Below, in pieces: positions 55,522 to 64,000 of a stretch of DNA of 64,000 bases. The stretch is from an uncultured Ignavibacteriota bacterium (lineage in GTDB: Bacteria; Bacteroidota; Ignavibacteria; UBA10030; UBA8401): assembly GCA_903884005.1 (NCBI GenBank), contig CAISDA010000044.1, positions 55,123 through 119,122 of the forward strand. The letters run 5' to 3'. Made by a program: the position numbers and the translations under genes. Positions within the stretch are counted from its first letter, which is position 1. Each line of letters starts with the position of its first letter. Under the pieces are notes generated by a model. It ran no database searches and was not told where the DNA came from. It was given only the letters and a program-made list of their open reading frames with translations.

Positions 55522-58500
55522 CTATTTCATGAGGAGCAATTTTTTCGTCGAGACGAAAGACCCGGCTTCCAACCGGTAGAAGTACACACCGCTCGGAAGA
55601 TTGAGTGTTCCATTGGCTGACGGGAACGAAACGCTGTAGTTGCCGGCTTCCTGGCGGCCGTTGACGAGCACAGCCACTTCAAGGCCGAGCAAGTTGTAGA
55701 TTGTGAGCGACACCTGGACAGCCGTCTCGAGACTGTATTCGATCCTCGTGGATGGATTGAACGGATTCGGATAATTTTGTTCGAGTTGGAAATGCAGCGG
55801 AAGCGTATGCTCCGTTTTATTCTCACCGACCGAAGTCGCTGTCCCGCATGAATATTTTGCAATATAATTTGCGCTCACCCCTCCGGCTATCGTAAATACA
55901 CCTCCGGCATAGAGATCATCACCGATTACAGCGAGCCGCCAGACGCCATTATTCATCCCGCTTCCCAGCGGCGACCACGTTGTGCCATTCCATTTCGCAA
56001 TACTATAGGCGGACACACCTTGTGCGGTAGTAAAGCCTCCGGACGCTATAAGATCCGTTCCCATCACCGCAAAACTTTCTACCGAAGCATCCATTCCGTT
56101 ATTGATACCGGTCCCAAACGAGGACCACGCTGAACCATCCCATTTCGCAATATAATTCGCAGCATTCCCTCCGGCATGAGTAAACCTTCCTCCAGTATAG
56201 AGTATTCCGGACATCATCTTCAGGCCGGCGCCTCCGATGTAATAATCCGTCCCGGACCCGAGGGGGGACCAGACCGTGCCATTCCATTTGGCAATATTGT
56301 TCGCAGCAACTCCTCCAATGATCGTGAATTGCCCGCCTGCATACAGGTTCGTCCCATCGACCAGAAAAGTCTCTACTGCATCATTCATCACGGCGAATGG
56401 CGACCAGGTGAGGGTTGTGAGATCCCATTTTGCGATCAGATTTCCAGGGCCGCCTAATGCCGGATCTAAAATATTTGATGTGGCATAGAGAGTATTTCCC
56501 ATGATTGCCATGGCCTGAACGGCCCCGGTGGCGGATAATCCGGCTCCCAATGCAGTCCAGTTCGTACCGTCCCATTTTGCGATGTTGAGCGCAGGGATGC
56601 CTCCGGCATGAGTAAACCAGCCGCTCACATAGAGATCCGTCCCTCTCACTAAAAGAGCCGTCACCGGGCCATCTACTCCGATGCCGCCGCTGCCGGCAAG
56701 TGCGGACCAGTTGGAGCCATTCCATTTTGCAATACGATTTACCACAATGCCTCCGGCAGTCGTGAACAAGCCGCCGACATAGAGATTTGTTCCGATCGTT
56801 GCAAGACCCCACACCCAGCCATTCAATCCGTTCGTTGCTCCGGTTCCAAGCGGCTGCCACGTTTTCGTGCACGAATCGCGCCTGTTTCCGAAATAGAGTG
56901 TGTCGATAGCCTGACCCGCTGTGAGCTGTACGGTGTACGCGCCCGGCGCGGAGGGAGCGGTTTGCACCCAGCCGGTCTGATTGAGTTCCGAGACTGTGTA
57001 CGTGCCTGCAGGCAGATTCGCGAATTGATAGCGGCCCAGGTTGTCCGTTGTATCCTTCATTGTCGCAGCACCGGTCAGTGAGATTACCCAATTCGCAAGC
57101 AACGGTTCACCCGGATCCCGTACGCCGTTGCCGTTCACATCGTTAAATTTTGCGCCGCCGATACTGCCGGGTGTTGCACCGGGTTTGCATTTACCGAAAC
57201 GGTCGGCCTGGAAGATCGAGACGATCTCGTTTTTTCTCACAACGCGGCTGAACAATTCTATTTCATCAAGGATGCCTTTGAATTGGTAATTATGATCGAA
57301 CGACTCGCTGCCGATCCGCAGCGGACTCGTATTGTCGAATGATCCCTGATGCGTTGTCGGATCGCCGTAGAGTGTTGGCACACCATTAAGATAAAATGTA
57401 ATGCCATTCGGATCCTTCCGTGAAATGGTGACGGCGATATGATTCCACTTGCCGTTGGCTACAAACACCGGCGAAATATAATGCGTGTATGTGCCATTCG
57501 CCAATGAGAGACTCAATTTGCCGTCGCTGAGGAAGAAGCAATATCCCAAATAACCAGTGGTCAACGTTCGTTTGTCGACAAGGTCTTTCACGCCGACACT
57601 ATCGGTTGTGTTGATCCATGCGTCGAACGAAAAATTACTCGTACCGATCCTGAGTTCCGGATGATCGGGCACTTCCACGTAATCGTCCACACCATCGAAC
57701 TGCAATCCGCCCAACACTTTCCCAACTACTGGAACCGGACCGTTGGTACGAACGCCGCTGTTGTTGAATCCGGCAAGATCCGTCGTTGTCGTACCGGTGG
57801 TCTCATCCAGCGGCCACCATGCGACCATGGTGTCCGGTGGTGTGACGCATCCAATCGATGATGCTTTGTTGCCAAAATTCAGATTCACAATGTGTTGTCC
57901 CGTGGCGAGCGCAAATGCATACGATCCTGTCGAAGGAGCGGTCTGCGTCCAGCCGGGCTTATTCGCCTCCGAGGCCGTGTAATTGCCGGGGATCAGATCG
58001 GTGAAGCAGTACGCTCCGTCTGCATCCGTTATTGCAGTGATGTTCATCGTGCCGCCGAGTATGATCGACCAATTGGCAAGTCCCGGCTCGCCGGCGTCTT
58101 TAACACCGTTGCCGTTCAGATCGTTGAACTTCACGCCGCAAATGGACGATGGACACGAGATCTTGATGTCGTCCAGGAAATTTCCGCCCGCCGACAATCC
58201 GCCCACCGGGAGAGAAATAAAACTGAGCACGTACGTTGTATAGGGTGCAAGAATAGTTTGTACAGAATGGCCTGTCCAGGATGTATCATTGGCCACATAT
58301 GGTCCGAATGTAACGACTGAACCGGTGCTCACGTTTGTTATCGATACGTTCATCGAGTCCAAATACCCGACACGGCCATGATGCCAGAACGAAAGAGTGA
58401 CCGTTCCGCCGGAGTTGGAATAAAAGTCCTGATACAGTGTGCCGACACTTTTGGCATTGAGTTCCACAAACTGAGTGCCTGAGTGTGAGGGAACGCTGCC

Positions 58501-61500
58501 AAAGCCGCTGCCCCAAAACTCTATCACATGGGCGAGCGCTGGAGTCAGTGCATTAGGATCTATTGCCGTTGTTTTCCAGCAGGGAACGGAATCCTGAGGA
58601 ACAAACGCCTGCTGGCTGGGACCGACGAACGATTTGTCATCGAAGTCGGGATTGCACAAATAACTGCACGTGTCGGGTTGCACGAGCGCTCGTCGATTTC
58701 CGAAGTTGACGCTGTCCCTGTGCGCTCCCGAGGCCAATGTTGCCGAATAGGTGCCCGGGAAGATGGGGAACGTTTGCTGCCACCCGATTTTGTTGATCTC
58801 TTTTATGATGTACGTTCCCGCCGGTATATTGGTGAAGCAGTAGTTGCCGAGTGAATCGGTCACAACGGTTTGCAGTACCGGCACGCCCAGAGTGATTTGC
58901 CAGTTCGGCAGTCCCGGTTCACCTGCATTGCGAACGCCGTTGCCGTTCAGGTCGTTGAACTTGGTGCCGCAAATGGAGCCAAGGTTCCCGCCGCATGCTG
59001 GTGTGGCGATGCAAAATGTGTCGCTGTGGCAGCAATAGTTAAAGACATTTGCCCCCGGTGGAATGCTGAAAATTGCCGTGTAGAAACAAAGGGTTTGACC
59101 TTGTCCCAGGCCTGAAATAAAGATGGTTTGTACCGGCGACACCTGGTTGGGCATGATCGGCACGATTGTAAATAACGTATCCGAAAATGTTACGCCGGGA
59201 GTAGTGGGATGAATGCCGAAACCGGTTGCATTAATAGTGGAATTGTTCTGAACCTGAAACGTGAATCGGATGGTTCCGTTTGGCATGCATGTGAGTGTGT
59301 CATGAATGAGCTGTGAACAATTATTTTTCGCCGTATCCGTCGGAACACACGTGAAACGCAATGTGTCTCTGCACATGACCACACCGTTTTTTATCCATCG
59401 GACTTCAACGACCTGGTTTGGCGATGTATATTGGCGTATGCACATATCCAGCACATTGCTGAAAGCACCAGTGCCGATCGGTACAACGCCGGCCGGAACA
59501 ACAAATTTCACCAGGTTGATGAGATTATTCGGGAAAACGTTGGTGAATCCCCAGCCGGGCGCCGCTGTGGTGGCAACCGTACTGAACATCCCTCCGGAGA
59601 GCAATGCAAATTCGATATTCGAAAATGTCGTGCTGCTGTTGTTCATCAACGTAACATCGTAACAGCAGTCAGTCGGAGACCCCGCGGCGTGAACGCTCAG
59701 TGAGTCGCACACGGTACCGCAATGCGGCATGACGACCTTCAGCGTATCGTAACACCAGCAGCATCCGTCGGGACTGTTATACCGTGCGAGGATCTTCACG
59801 ATATCTCCGGGAACGGCTCCGGTTATCTGTATGGTTTGAAGCGTCGAGGTTGCGCCGGGGGTTACCTGGGGTGTCACTGTTGCGGTAAGGGGAGTGATCG
59901 TTACAGTGCCCGGACTTACCACCGTGTACACAATATTGGAGACGTTATACGCCGCATTATTCGTGAATGTATATGCAACATTGTATTTGCTCCCAAGACA
60001 CGTCACTGTGTCGCTTTTAATGGTCGTGCAGGGGATCTCGCAGTATAATCGCAGTGTGTCCGTGCACACGACGCCACCCGAATTGTTTAACCAGTTCACG
60101 GCAACGACCTGCGGCGATGTTACATAACTCAGGCTCATGGTGAAGAAGTTGTTGAGCGTGCCCCCGGGGACCGTACCGCTTGGGGCATAATACGTATTTC
60201 CGGACGTGATCCAACTTCCAAAATTTACACCCAGGCCCGTACCGGTTGTAAACTGATTGGGCGCTAGTGAAATGATCTGGACTGAACTTATTCCTGTCAT
60301 CGTTGCAGGCTGATGCAGAGTAAGACTCCAGATGCAATCTCCCGGAGTGACTTTAGTTGCCGTTGCGTGGAGTGAATCGCATTTGCTCGCGACTGGTTTA
60401 AGATAATTTCCGAAGTTGACGGAGTCTTTGTTCTGTCCCGATGCGAGCGGAATCGAATACGTTCCCGGTGAAGCAGGGTAGGTTTGCTGCCATAAGGCCT
60501 GCTGCGTTTCCGAAACAGTGTATGTGCCGCCCGGCTGCAAATTCTCGAAGCAATATCTGCCGGTTGCGTCCGTCGTGTCTACTTTCGTGACGAGCCCGGT
60601 CGCCTGGGCGTACGTGAGCGTGATGATCCAGTTCGCAAGTCCGTGTTCTCCCGGATCCTGAATGCCGTTGCCGTTGGCGTCATTGAACTTGAAACCGCAT
60701 ATGGAGCCGGTAGAAGATACTGCCGAACAATTGTTAGTGGAAAAGACACCACCACTCTGAGTTCCTGCAAGAAGATGTGTACCACTCACGGCCAGAGCCG
60801 TAACGATAGTAGTTGTCAATCCTATATTTTGTGAATTCCAAGTAGAACCGCTGTTGGTAGTGGAGAAGACGCCTCCATGAGTACCGGCATAAAGATTTGT
60901 GCCACAGATGGCAAAAGATCGTACGATTACATTTGCCAAACCTGTATTGACTTGACTCCAGCTTGTGCCATTATTGGTGGAAAGATATACACCACCGCCA
61001 TATGTTCCGGCAAAGAGATTCGAACCGGTGACAGCAAGTGCCCGTACGTCTGTATATGAGAGGCCACTATTTACCTGCGTCCAACTGGCGCCGTTGTTGG
61101 TTGATAGGAATACTCCACCCAGAGTTCCTGCAAAGAGATTCGATCCCGAAACAGCCAGAGTATGAACGGTGGTATTCGATAAGCCGCTATTGACTAACGT
61201 CCAGGTTGCTCCGTTGTTATTTGAACGATAGACTCCCTCGCCATTCGTTCCTGCAAAAATATATCCCCCGTTGACGGCAAGAGATCCGACATAAAGGCCA
61301 TTATTCGTTAGGCCGGTACTCACTTGAGTCCAATTTACGCCGCCGTTACTGGACAGGAAAACTCCACCGCCCCAGGTCCCGGCAAAGAGATTAGTCCCGT
61401 TGACGGTAAAGGAAAAAACCTGATTAGCTGCTAATCCGGTATTGGCTGAAGTCCATGTTGTGCCACTGTTTGTAGAGAGGAAAACACCGCTGTTCGTAGT

Positions 61501-61641
61501 CCCCGCATAGAGCGTACCCCCATTGTCGAAGAGAGGTGTATAAAATTCGCCGTTCAGGCCCGCTGCCACCCATTGGGCGTTCGCAATGCCTACAGACAAA
61601 ATAAGTACCAAAAGAGTCAGAAGTGATCGCATCTTGGTCAT
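55522..61641 (-). CDS. Giant secreted multidomain protein with T9SS sorting domain
   Basis: 2039 residues with a signal peptide (MRSLLTLLVLILSVGIANA). Domains in order: about seven sialidase/BNR-like repeats of about 40 residues (LFAGTYGGGVYLSTNNGTSW, 25-310); an SdrD_B domain (CGFKFNDANGNGIQDPGE, about 314); several Cys-rich beta domains with repeated DTxxxxC segments (about 410-880); a second and third SdrD_B (about 890 and 1169); a LamG/concanavalin-like domain (MVAWWPLDETTG, about 1270-1490); a fourth SdrD_B (about 1497); kelch-like repeats (IAKWNGTTWSPLGSG, about 1594-1925); and a type-A T9SS C-terminal domain (LEQNYPNPFNPSTRIEYSL...GVYFYRLEAG). It is probably exported through the outer membrane and released or surface-attached, perhaps as an adhesin. 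The ligand is unknown. Confidence 0.88.
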   Translation of the reverse strand: MTKMRSLLTLLVLILSVGIANAQWVAAGLNGEFYTPLFDNGGTLYAGTTNSGVFLSTNSGTTWTSANTGLAANQVFSFTVNGTNLFAGTWGGGVFLSSNGGVNWTQVSTGLTNNGLYVGSLAVNGGYIFAGTNGEGVYRSNNNGATWTLVNSGLSNTTVHTLAVSGSNLFAGTLGGVFLSTNNGASWTQVNSGLSYTDVRALAVTGSNLFAGTYGGGVYLSTNNGTSWSQVNTGLANVIVRSFAICGTNLYAGTHGGVFSTTNSGSTWNSQNIGLTTTIVTALAVSGTHLLAGTQSGGVFSTNNCSAVSSTGSICGFKFNDANGNGIQDPGEHGLANWIITLTYAQATGLVTKVDTTDATGRYCFENLQPGGTYTVSETQQALWQQTYPASPGTYSIPLASGQNKDSVNFGNYLKPVASKCDSLHATATKVTPGDCIWSLTLHQPATMTGISSVQIISLAPNQFTTGTGLGVNFGSWITSGNTYYAPSGTVPGGTLNNFFTMSLSYVTSPQVVAVNWLNNSGGVVCTDTLRLYCEIPCTTIKSDTVTCLGSKYNVAYTFTNNAAYNVSNIVYTVVSPGTVTITPLTATVTPQVTPGATSTLQTIQITGAVPGDIVKILARYNSPDGCCWCYDTLKVVMPHCGTVCDSLSVHAAGSPTDCCYDVTLMNNSSTTFSNIEFALLSGGMFSTVATTAAPGWGFTNVFPNNLINLVKFVVPAGVVPIGTGAFSNVLDMCIRQYTSPNQVVEVRWIKNGVVMCRDTLRFTCVPTDTAKNNCSQLIHDTLTCMPNGTIRFTFQVQNNSTINATGFGIHPTTPGVTFSDTLFTIVPIMPNQVSPVQTIFISGLGQGQTLCFYTAIFSIPPGANVFNYCCHSDTFCIATPACGGNLGSICGTKFNDLNGNGVRNAGEPGLPNWQITLGVPVLQTVVTDSLGNYCFTNIPAGTYIIKEINKIGWQQTFPIFPGTYSATLASGAHRDSVNFGNRRALVQPDTCSYLCNPDFDDKSFVGPSQQAFVPQDSVPCWKTTAIDPNALTPALAHVIEFWGSGFGSVPSHSGTQFVELNAKSVGTLYQDFYSNSGGTVTLSFWHHGRVGYLDSMNVSITNVSTGSVVTFGPYVANDTSWTGHSVQTILAPYTTYVLSFISLPVGGLSAGGNFLDDIKISCPSSICGVKFNDLNGNGVKDAGEPGLANWSIILGGTMNITAITDADGAYCFTDLIPGNYTASEANKPGWTQTAPSTGSYAFALATGQHIVNLNFGNKASSIGCVTPPDTMVAWWPLDETTGTTTTDLAGFNNSGVRTNGPVPVVGKVLGGLQFDGVDDYVEVPDHPELRIGTSNFSFDAWINTTDSVGVKDLVDKRTLTTGYLGYCFFLSDGKLSLSLANGTYTHYISPVFVANGKWNHIAVTISRKDPNGITFYLNGVPTLYGDPTTHQGSFDNTSPLRIGSESFDHNYQFKGILDEIELFSRVVRKNEIVSIFQADRFGKCKPGATPGSIGGAKFNDVNGNGVRDPGEPLLANWVISLTGAATMKDTTDNLGRYQFANLPAGTYTVSELNQTGWVQTAPSAPGAYTVQLTAGQAIDTLYFGNRRDSCTKTWQPLGTGATNGLNGWVWGLATIGTNLYVGGLFTTAGGIVVNRIAKWNGSNWSALAGSGGIGVDGPVTALLVRGTDLYVSGWFTHAGGIPALNIAKWDGTNWTALGAGLSATGAVQAMAIMGNTLYATSNILDPALGGPGNLIAKWDLTTLTWSPFAVMNDAVETFLVDGTNLYAGGQFTIIGGVAANNIAKWNGTVWSPLGSGTDYYIGGAGLKMMSGILYTGGRFTHAGGNAANYIAKWDGSAWSSFGTGINNGMDASVESFAVMGTDLIASGGFTTAQGVSAYSIAKWNGTTWSPLGSGMNNGVWRLAVIGDDLYAGGVFTIAGGVSANYIAKYSCGTATSVGENKTEHTLPLHFQLEQNYPNPFNPSTRIEYSLETAVQVSLTIYNLLGLEVAVLVNGRQEAGNYSVSFPSANGTLNLPSGVYFYRLEAGSFVSTKKLLLMK

Positions 61642-61777
61642 ATCCGTATTCCCTTTATCGCACTGGTAACTGCCCGCGTTGCTATTATTTGTTTTTTTTA
61701 AAAAAAAATCAAATTCACTCGATCGTTCATCACACTTTGAGGGCTTTCAATTCAATCTAACCATCGATGCGGGTTGC

Positions 61778-62068
61778 TACAATACCAAACAAGTGAACGG
61801 TAGGTATTTACAAACGAACGGTATGTATTGCCAAACGAACGGTAGGCGGTGGTCATTCATGGAAACGTCAAGCGCACCTAGACCATACTTTAAATTATTA
61901 GCCGCTTGTGCATTTCAGCTAATCACGTACCCCTGATCTGATCCTTCACGTCGGCCTGCAGCATTCCACACGTCCAAAGGAAAAATATTTTTCTTCATGT
62001 ACCGATTATTTGCCAATACCTACCGTTCATTTGCCAATACCTACCGTTCACTTATTTGCTATTGTAAT
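61778..62068. repeat. Inverted arrays of 21-bp repeat units (MITE- or iteron-like)
   Basis: Left arm, plus orientation: units at 61794-61814, 61815-61835 and a partial third from 61836, each beginning (T/C)GAACGGTA. Right arm, minus orientation: two identical units at 62009-62029 and 62030-62050 (TTTGCCAATACCTACCGTTC). Outside the units the arms still match (ACAATA, then AAA and AAG at left; the reverse complement at right), so arms of about 75 bp face each other around a spacer of about 155 bp without coding sequence. No obvious target-site duplication flanks the structure. Confidence 0.8.
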
Positions 62069-62138
62069 GACTGGCGAACGTTGGTAGATTCATACACTGG
62101 TGATGTGTGCATAATGGTCTTAAAAAACTATTTACTTC

Positions 62139-63053
62139 ATGACGGCGAATTATATTGGATGGATGTTAAGCGGCATCGTGCTGCTGTTACTTGTCGTGGC
62201 GGGAGCGATTCTGCATACTCCGATCCGCTTGTTGCTCGCAGGCACAAGAACCGAAGGCGTCATTGTGGGTATGGATACGACGTCGCGTTTCAGCAGCGGG
62301 CCGGGCAAGGGGCCGATGCAATCGCCGGTAGTTGAATTTGTCACCGTAACGGGTGAGCGGATCCGGGCGAAGGGAAAATCGTATTCCACTTCACCATCGG
62401 AGCGTGTGGGAGACGAAGTTACTGTTGCATACAGCGCGTCGAATCCCCACAACGTTCAGTTCCTTTCAATGAGCGAGTTCCCTCTCGTCCCCGCCGGTAT
62501 GGTTCTCGGCTTTGCAGCGTTTATCGTGCTGTTATGGATATCCGGCATTCTCGTATCCGGAGATGAGGCGATGGGGGACCCTTTACATATCCTCACCACG
62601 GTCATTGCCCGGTTTCGTCTGAACCCGTTTCGCTTTCCGATATTATTCATGCTTTCGGTCGTTATTCCCCTGTGCGGGGGGGCGGCATACGTGTTGTCAC
62701 GGCAAACATTTGACATCCGCTCTAACGGCATCACAGTGACCGGACATGTCGTCGGGTGGCAGTCGAAGTCTTCGCATTTTAATGACAACACCACGTCAAA
62801 CGGCATATATCCGATGGTCTCATATGAAGATGTCTCCGGCGCCACGCACACGATCCGGAGATCTCTGGCGAAACCCTGGTCTCGCCTGCAAACCGGCGAT
62901 GCGGTGCAGGTGCTCTATCCCGTTCGGCATCCGAACCGGGGCATCGTGGACACATGGGACGAGTTGTACCTGAGTCCCGTTTTTTTTGGATTTGTGACAA
63001 TTGCGTTCCTTGTGTTGTTGCGCCTTGTGCTCAGCGGGATGATTCGCTTTTGA
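62139..63053 (+). CDS. Membrane protein with two DUF3592-like domains
   Basis: 304 residues. Membrane helices are near 8-30, about 115-137, about 165-187 and at the C-terminus (about 280-300). Between them lie two related extramembrane beta domains, TEGVIVGMDTTSRF...GDEVTVAYSASNPHNVQFL and VTGHVVGWQSKSSH...GDAVQVLYPVRHPNRGIVD, matching the DUF3592 pattern (V-x-G-x-V followed by G-x-x-V-x-V-x-Y-x-P). DUF3592 has no known function. It starts about 70 bp downstream of the inverted 21-bp arrays, so its promoter must lie in or beside them. Confidence 0.75.
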   Translation: MTANYIGWMLSGIVLLLLVVAGAILHTPIRLLLAGTRTEGVIVGMDTTSRFSSGPGKGPMQSPVVEFVTVTGERIRAKGKSYSTSPSERVGDEVTVAYSASNPHNVQFLSMSEFPLVPAGMVLGFAAFIVLLWISGILVSGDEAMGDPLHILTTVIARFRLNPFRFPILFMLSVVIPLCGGAAYVLSRQTFDIRSNGITVTGHVVGWQSKSSHFNDNTTSNGIYPMVSYEDVSGATHTIRRSLAKPWSRLQTGDAVQVLYPVRHPNRGIVDTWDELYLSPVFFGFVTIAFLVLLRLVLSGMIRF

Positions 63054-63142
63054 GGTGCTAAGTTCCCGATAGAACTGCTGTGTCTGTCCGGGGAATAATG
63101 ATCTGGAGCGGCACGAAACATCGCGGAAAATAATTTTGATGA

Positions 63143-63877
63143 ATGACGACCATGAAATATGCCGGAATTTTTCGTATTATTGGTACCCTGCTCATTGTCG
63201 GCGGAACACGGTGTTCTTCTTTCACCACAACAACAGATCACGGCATGGATGCACCACAGACGGATGATTGTGGACAAGAACCGGCAATTGCATACCTGGA
63301 GAACAATGATCCGATATGTACTGCAATAAAAAATCGTGTGATCGCCGATCTGAAGCGGAATGTCGACCCGGAATCGGCGGATAATAAAAAACTTGCTGCA
63401 ACGATCCCGACATTGTCGAAAGAAAAGCAGGATCTATTGGAAGCAGTCATGGTGCGATCATTGAACGAGTATGCAGCCGCAACACATTGCGAAGCCGGGA
63501 CATTATTCAGGGAATTTAAATCGTTGGGAAGCAAGGAGAGGGAAGCGTTAGCCAGCGACTATGAGATACGCGTCCGCTGCCTCGGCGGTGCTGCCTATGC
63601 GGCTGAATTTTGGGAAGACGGGCTTGCTGTGCATTCGGAAGCACACGCCGCAGCCGATGCGCGTGATCTGGCTGTGAGGGCATCAGCACAGCCGTCTGCG
63701 ATTGACAGACGCAGCAATGCCGATGCTATCATGAAGGCATATGCTCAGATTCGGACGTCCATACAAGAAGGCAGACAGGAACGTTTTAAAAAAGTAATGG
63801 CGTTATTATATACACGGGAAGCCGACGGTTCTCTTATGTATCACGATCCGTTCCAGTCGGTGATCGATTTCCGATAA
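63143..63877 (+). CDS. Exported or membrane-anchored protein of unknown function
   Basis: 244 residues from 63143; an alternative ATG at 63152 (MKYAGIFRIIG) gives a similar protein. An N-terminal hydrophobic segment (GIFRIIGTLLIVGG) is followed by CSS, which resembles but does not satisfy a lipobox (TRC instead of small residues). The remainder is mostly helical and charged (KNRVIADLKRNVDPES; LSKEKQDLLEAVMVRSLNEY). I recognise no family. It lies 89 bp after the DUF3592-like gene in the same orientation. The last 120 bp of the window after it hold no recognisable gene. Confidence 0.55.
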   Translation: MTTMKYAGIFRIIGTLLIVGGTRCSSFTTTTDHGMDAPQTDDCGQEPAIAYLENNDPICTAIKNRVIADLKRNVDPESADNKKLAATIPTLSKEKQDLLEAVMVRSLNEYAAATHCEAGTLFREFKSLGSKEREALASDYEIRVRCLGGAAYAAEFWEDGLAVHSEAHAAADARDLAVRASAQPSAIDRRSNADAIMKAYAQIRTSIQEGRQERFKKVMALLYTREADGSLMYHDPFQSVIDFR

Positions 63878-64000
63878 CGGATGATGCGGCATTTAGCAAT
63901 ACTGCCATGCTCAATGTGACTGAGCAAGGGCAGGCAGCAGTGATGAAATGATAGAAATCCACTTGGAAACGAATAGGGCTGCTGATGAATATATTTTCCA

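Noticed and set aside
61778..62068. CRISPR array
   Set aside because: Units are directly adjacent with no spacers and are present in both orientations; no cas genes are nearby.

Overview
The window comes from a bacterium of about mid-50s %GC. It most resembles the Bacteroidota/Chlorobi/Ignavibacteria side of the FCB group. The pointers are a giant secreted protein with a C-terminal type IX secretion (T9SS) sorting domain, a two-component-propeller histidine kinase paired with a LytTR regulator, a 2-oxoacid:ferredoxin oxidoreductase, and frequent lack of strong Shine-Dalgarno sequences. This placement is an inference from gene content. I did not find rRNA or tRNA genes, a CRISPR array or an intact transposase.

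Layout. 1-3.9 kb: end of a TPR protein, a TrmO-like tRNA methyltransferase, a leucine-rich-repeat protein, a decayed GT39-type glycosyltransferase and an NAD(P)-binding oxidoreductase. 4-15.3 kb (minus strand): copper/silver resistance, with the P1B-ATPase CopA and a CusA-CusC-metal-binding protein-CusB efflux block; a PIN-PhoH ATPase lies between them. 15.4-17.6 kb: groESL under a promoter overlapped by a perfect CIRCE operator. 17.9-29 kb: housekeeping genes (M24 peptidase, pgpA-pgsA, rpmB, a beta-CASP nuclease, thioesterase, pepA, nrnA, korAB, ccdA). 29.2-35.2 kb (minus): an arginine operon argC-J-B-F-R-G, driven by a promoter covered by two ARG-box-like palindromes. 35.2-36.2 kb: a gene-poor, apparently decayed stretch. 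36.2-38.7 kb: two small alpha/beta-barrel proteins and araA. 38.9-50.2 kb (plus): a hydrogenase island. 50.4-64 kb: a UroD-like protein, a LytTR regulator and propeller kinase, the 2039-residue T9SS protein, and two membrane or exported proteins.

The hydrogenase island is the most interesting block. A sigma54 activator with no sensor domain precedes a consensus -24/-12 promoter and two identical palindromes spaced 22 bp apart. Downstream come a 62-residue unknown protein, the small and large subunits, cytochrome b, an intrinsic terminator, the large-subunit protease, and hypABFCDE. The small subunit has both extra cysteines that characterise the [4Fe-3S] proximal cluster of O2-tolerant group 1 hydrogenases. 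The island therefore looks like a self-contained, sigma54-controlled system for making an O2-tolerant, membrane-bound uptake hydrogenase.

Three structures are not explained by genes: a dispersed palindromic repeat whose stem changes are compensatory, a second dispersed repeat family around 17.7 and 19.2 kb, and a pair of inverted arrays of 21-bp units at 61.8-62.07 kb.
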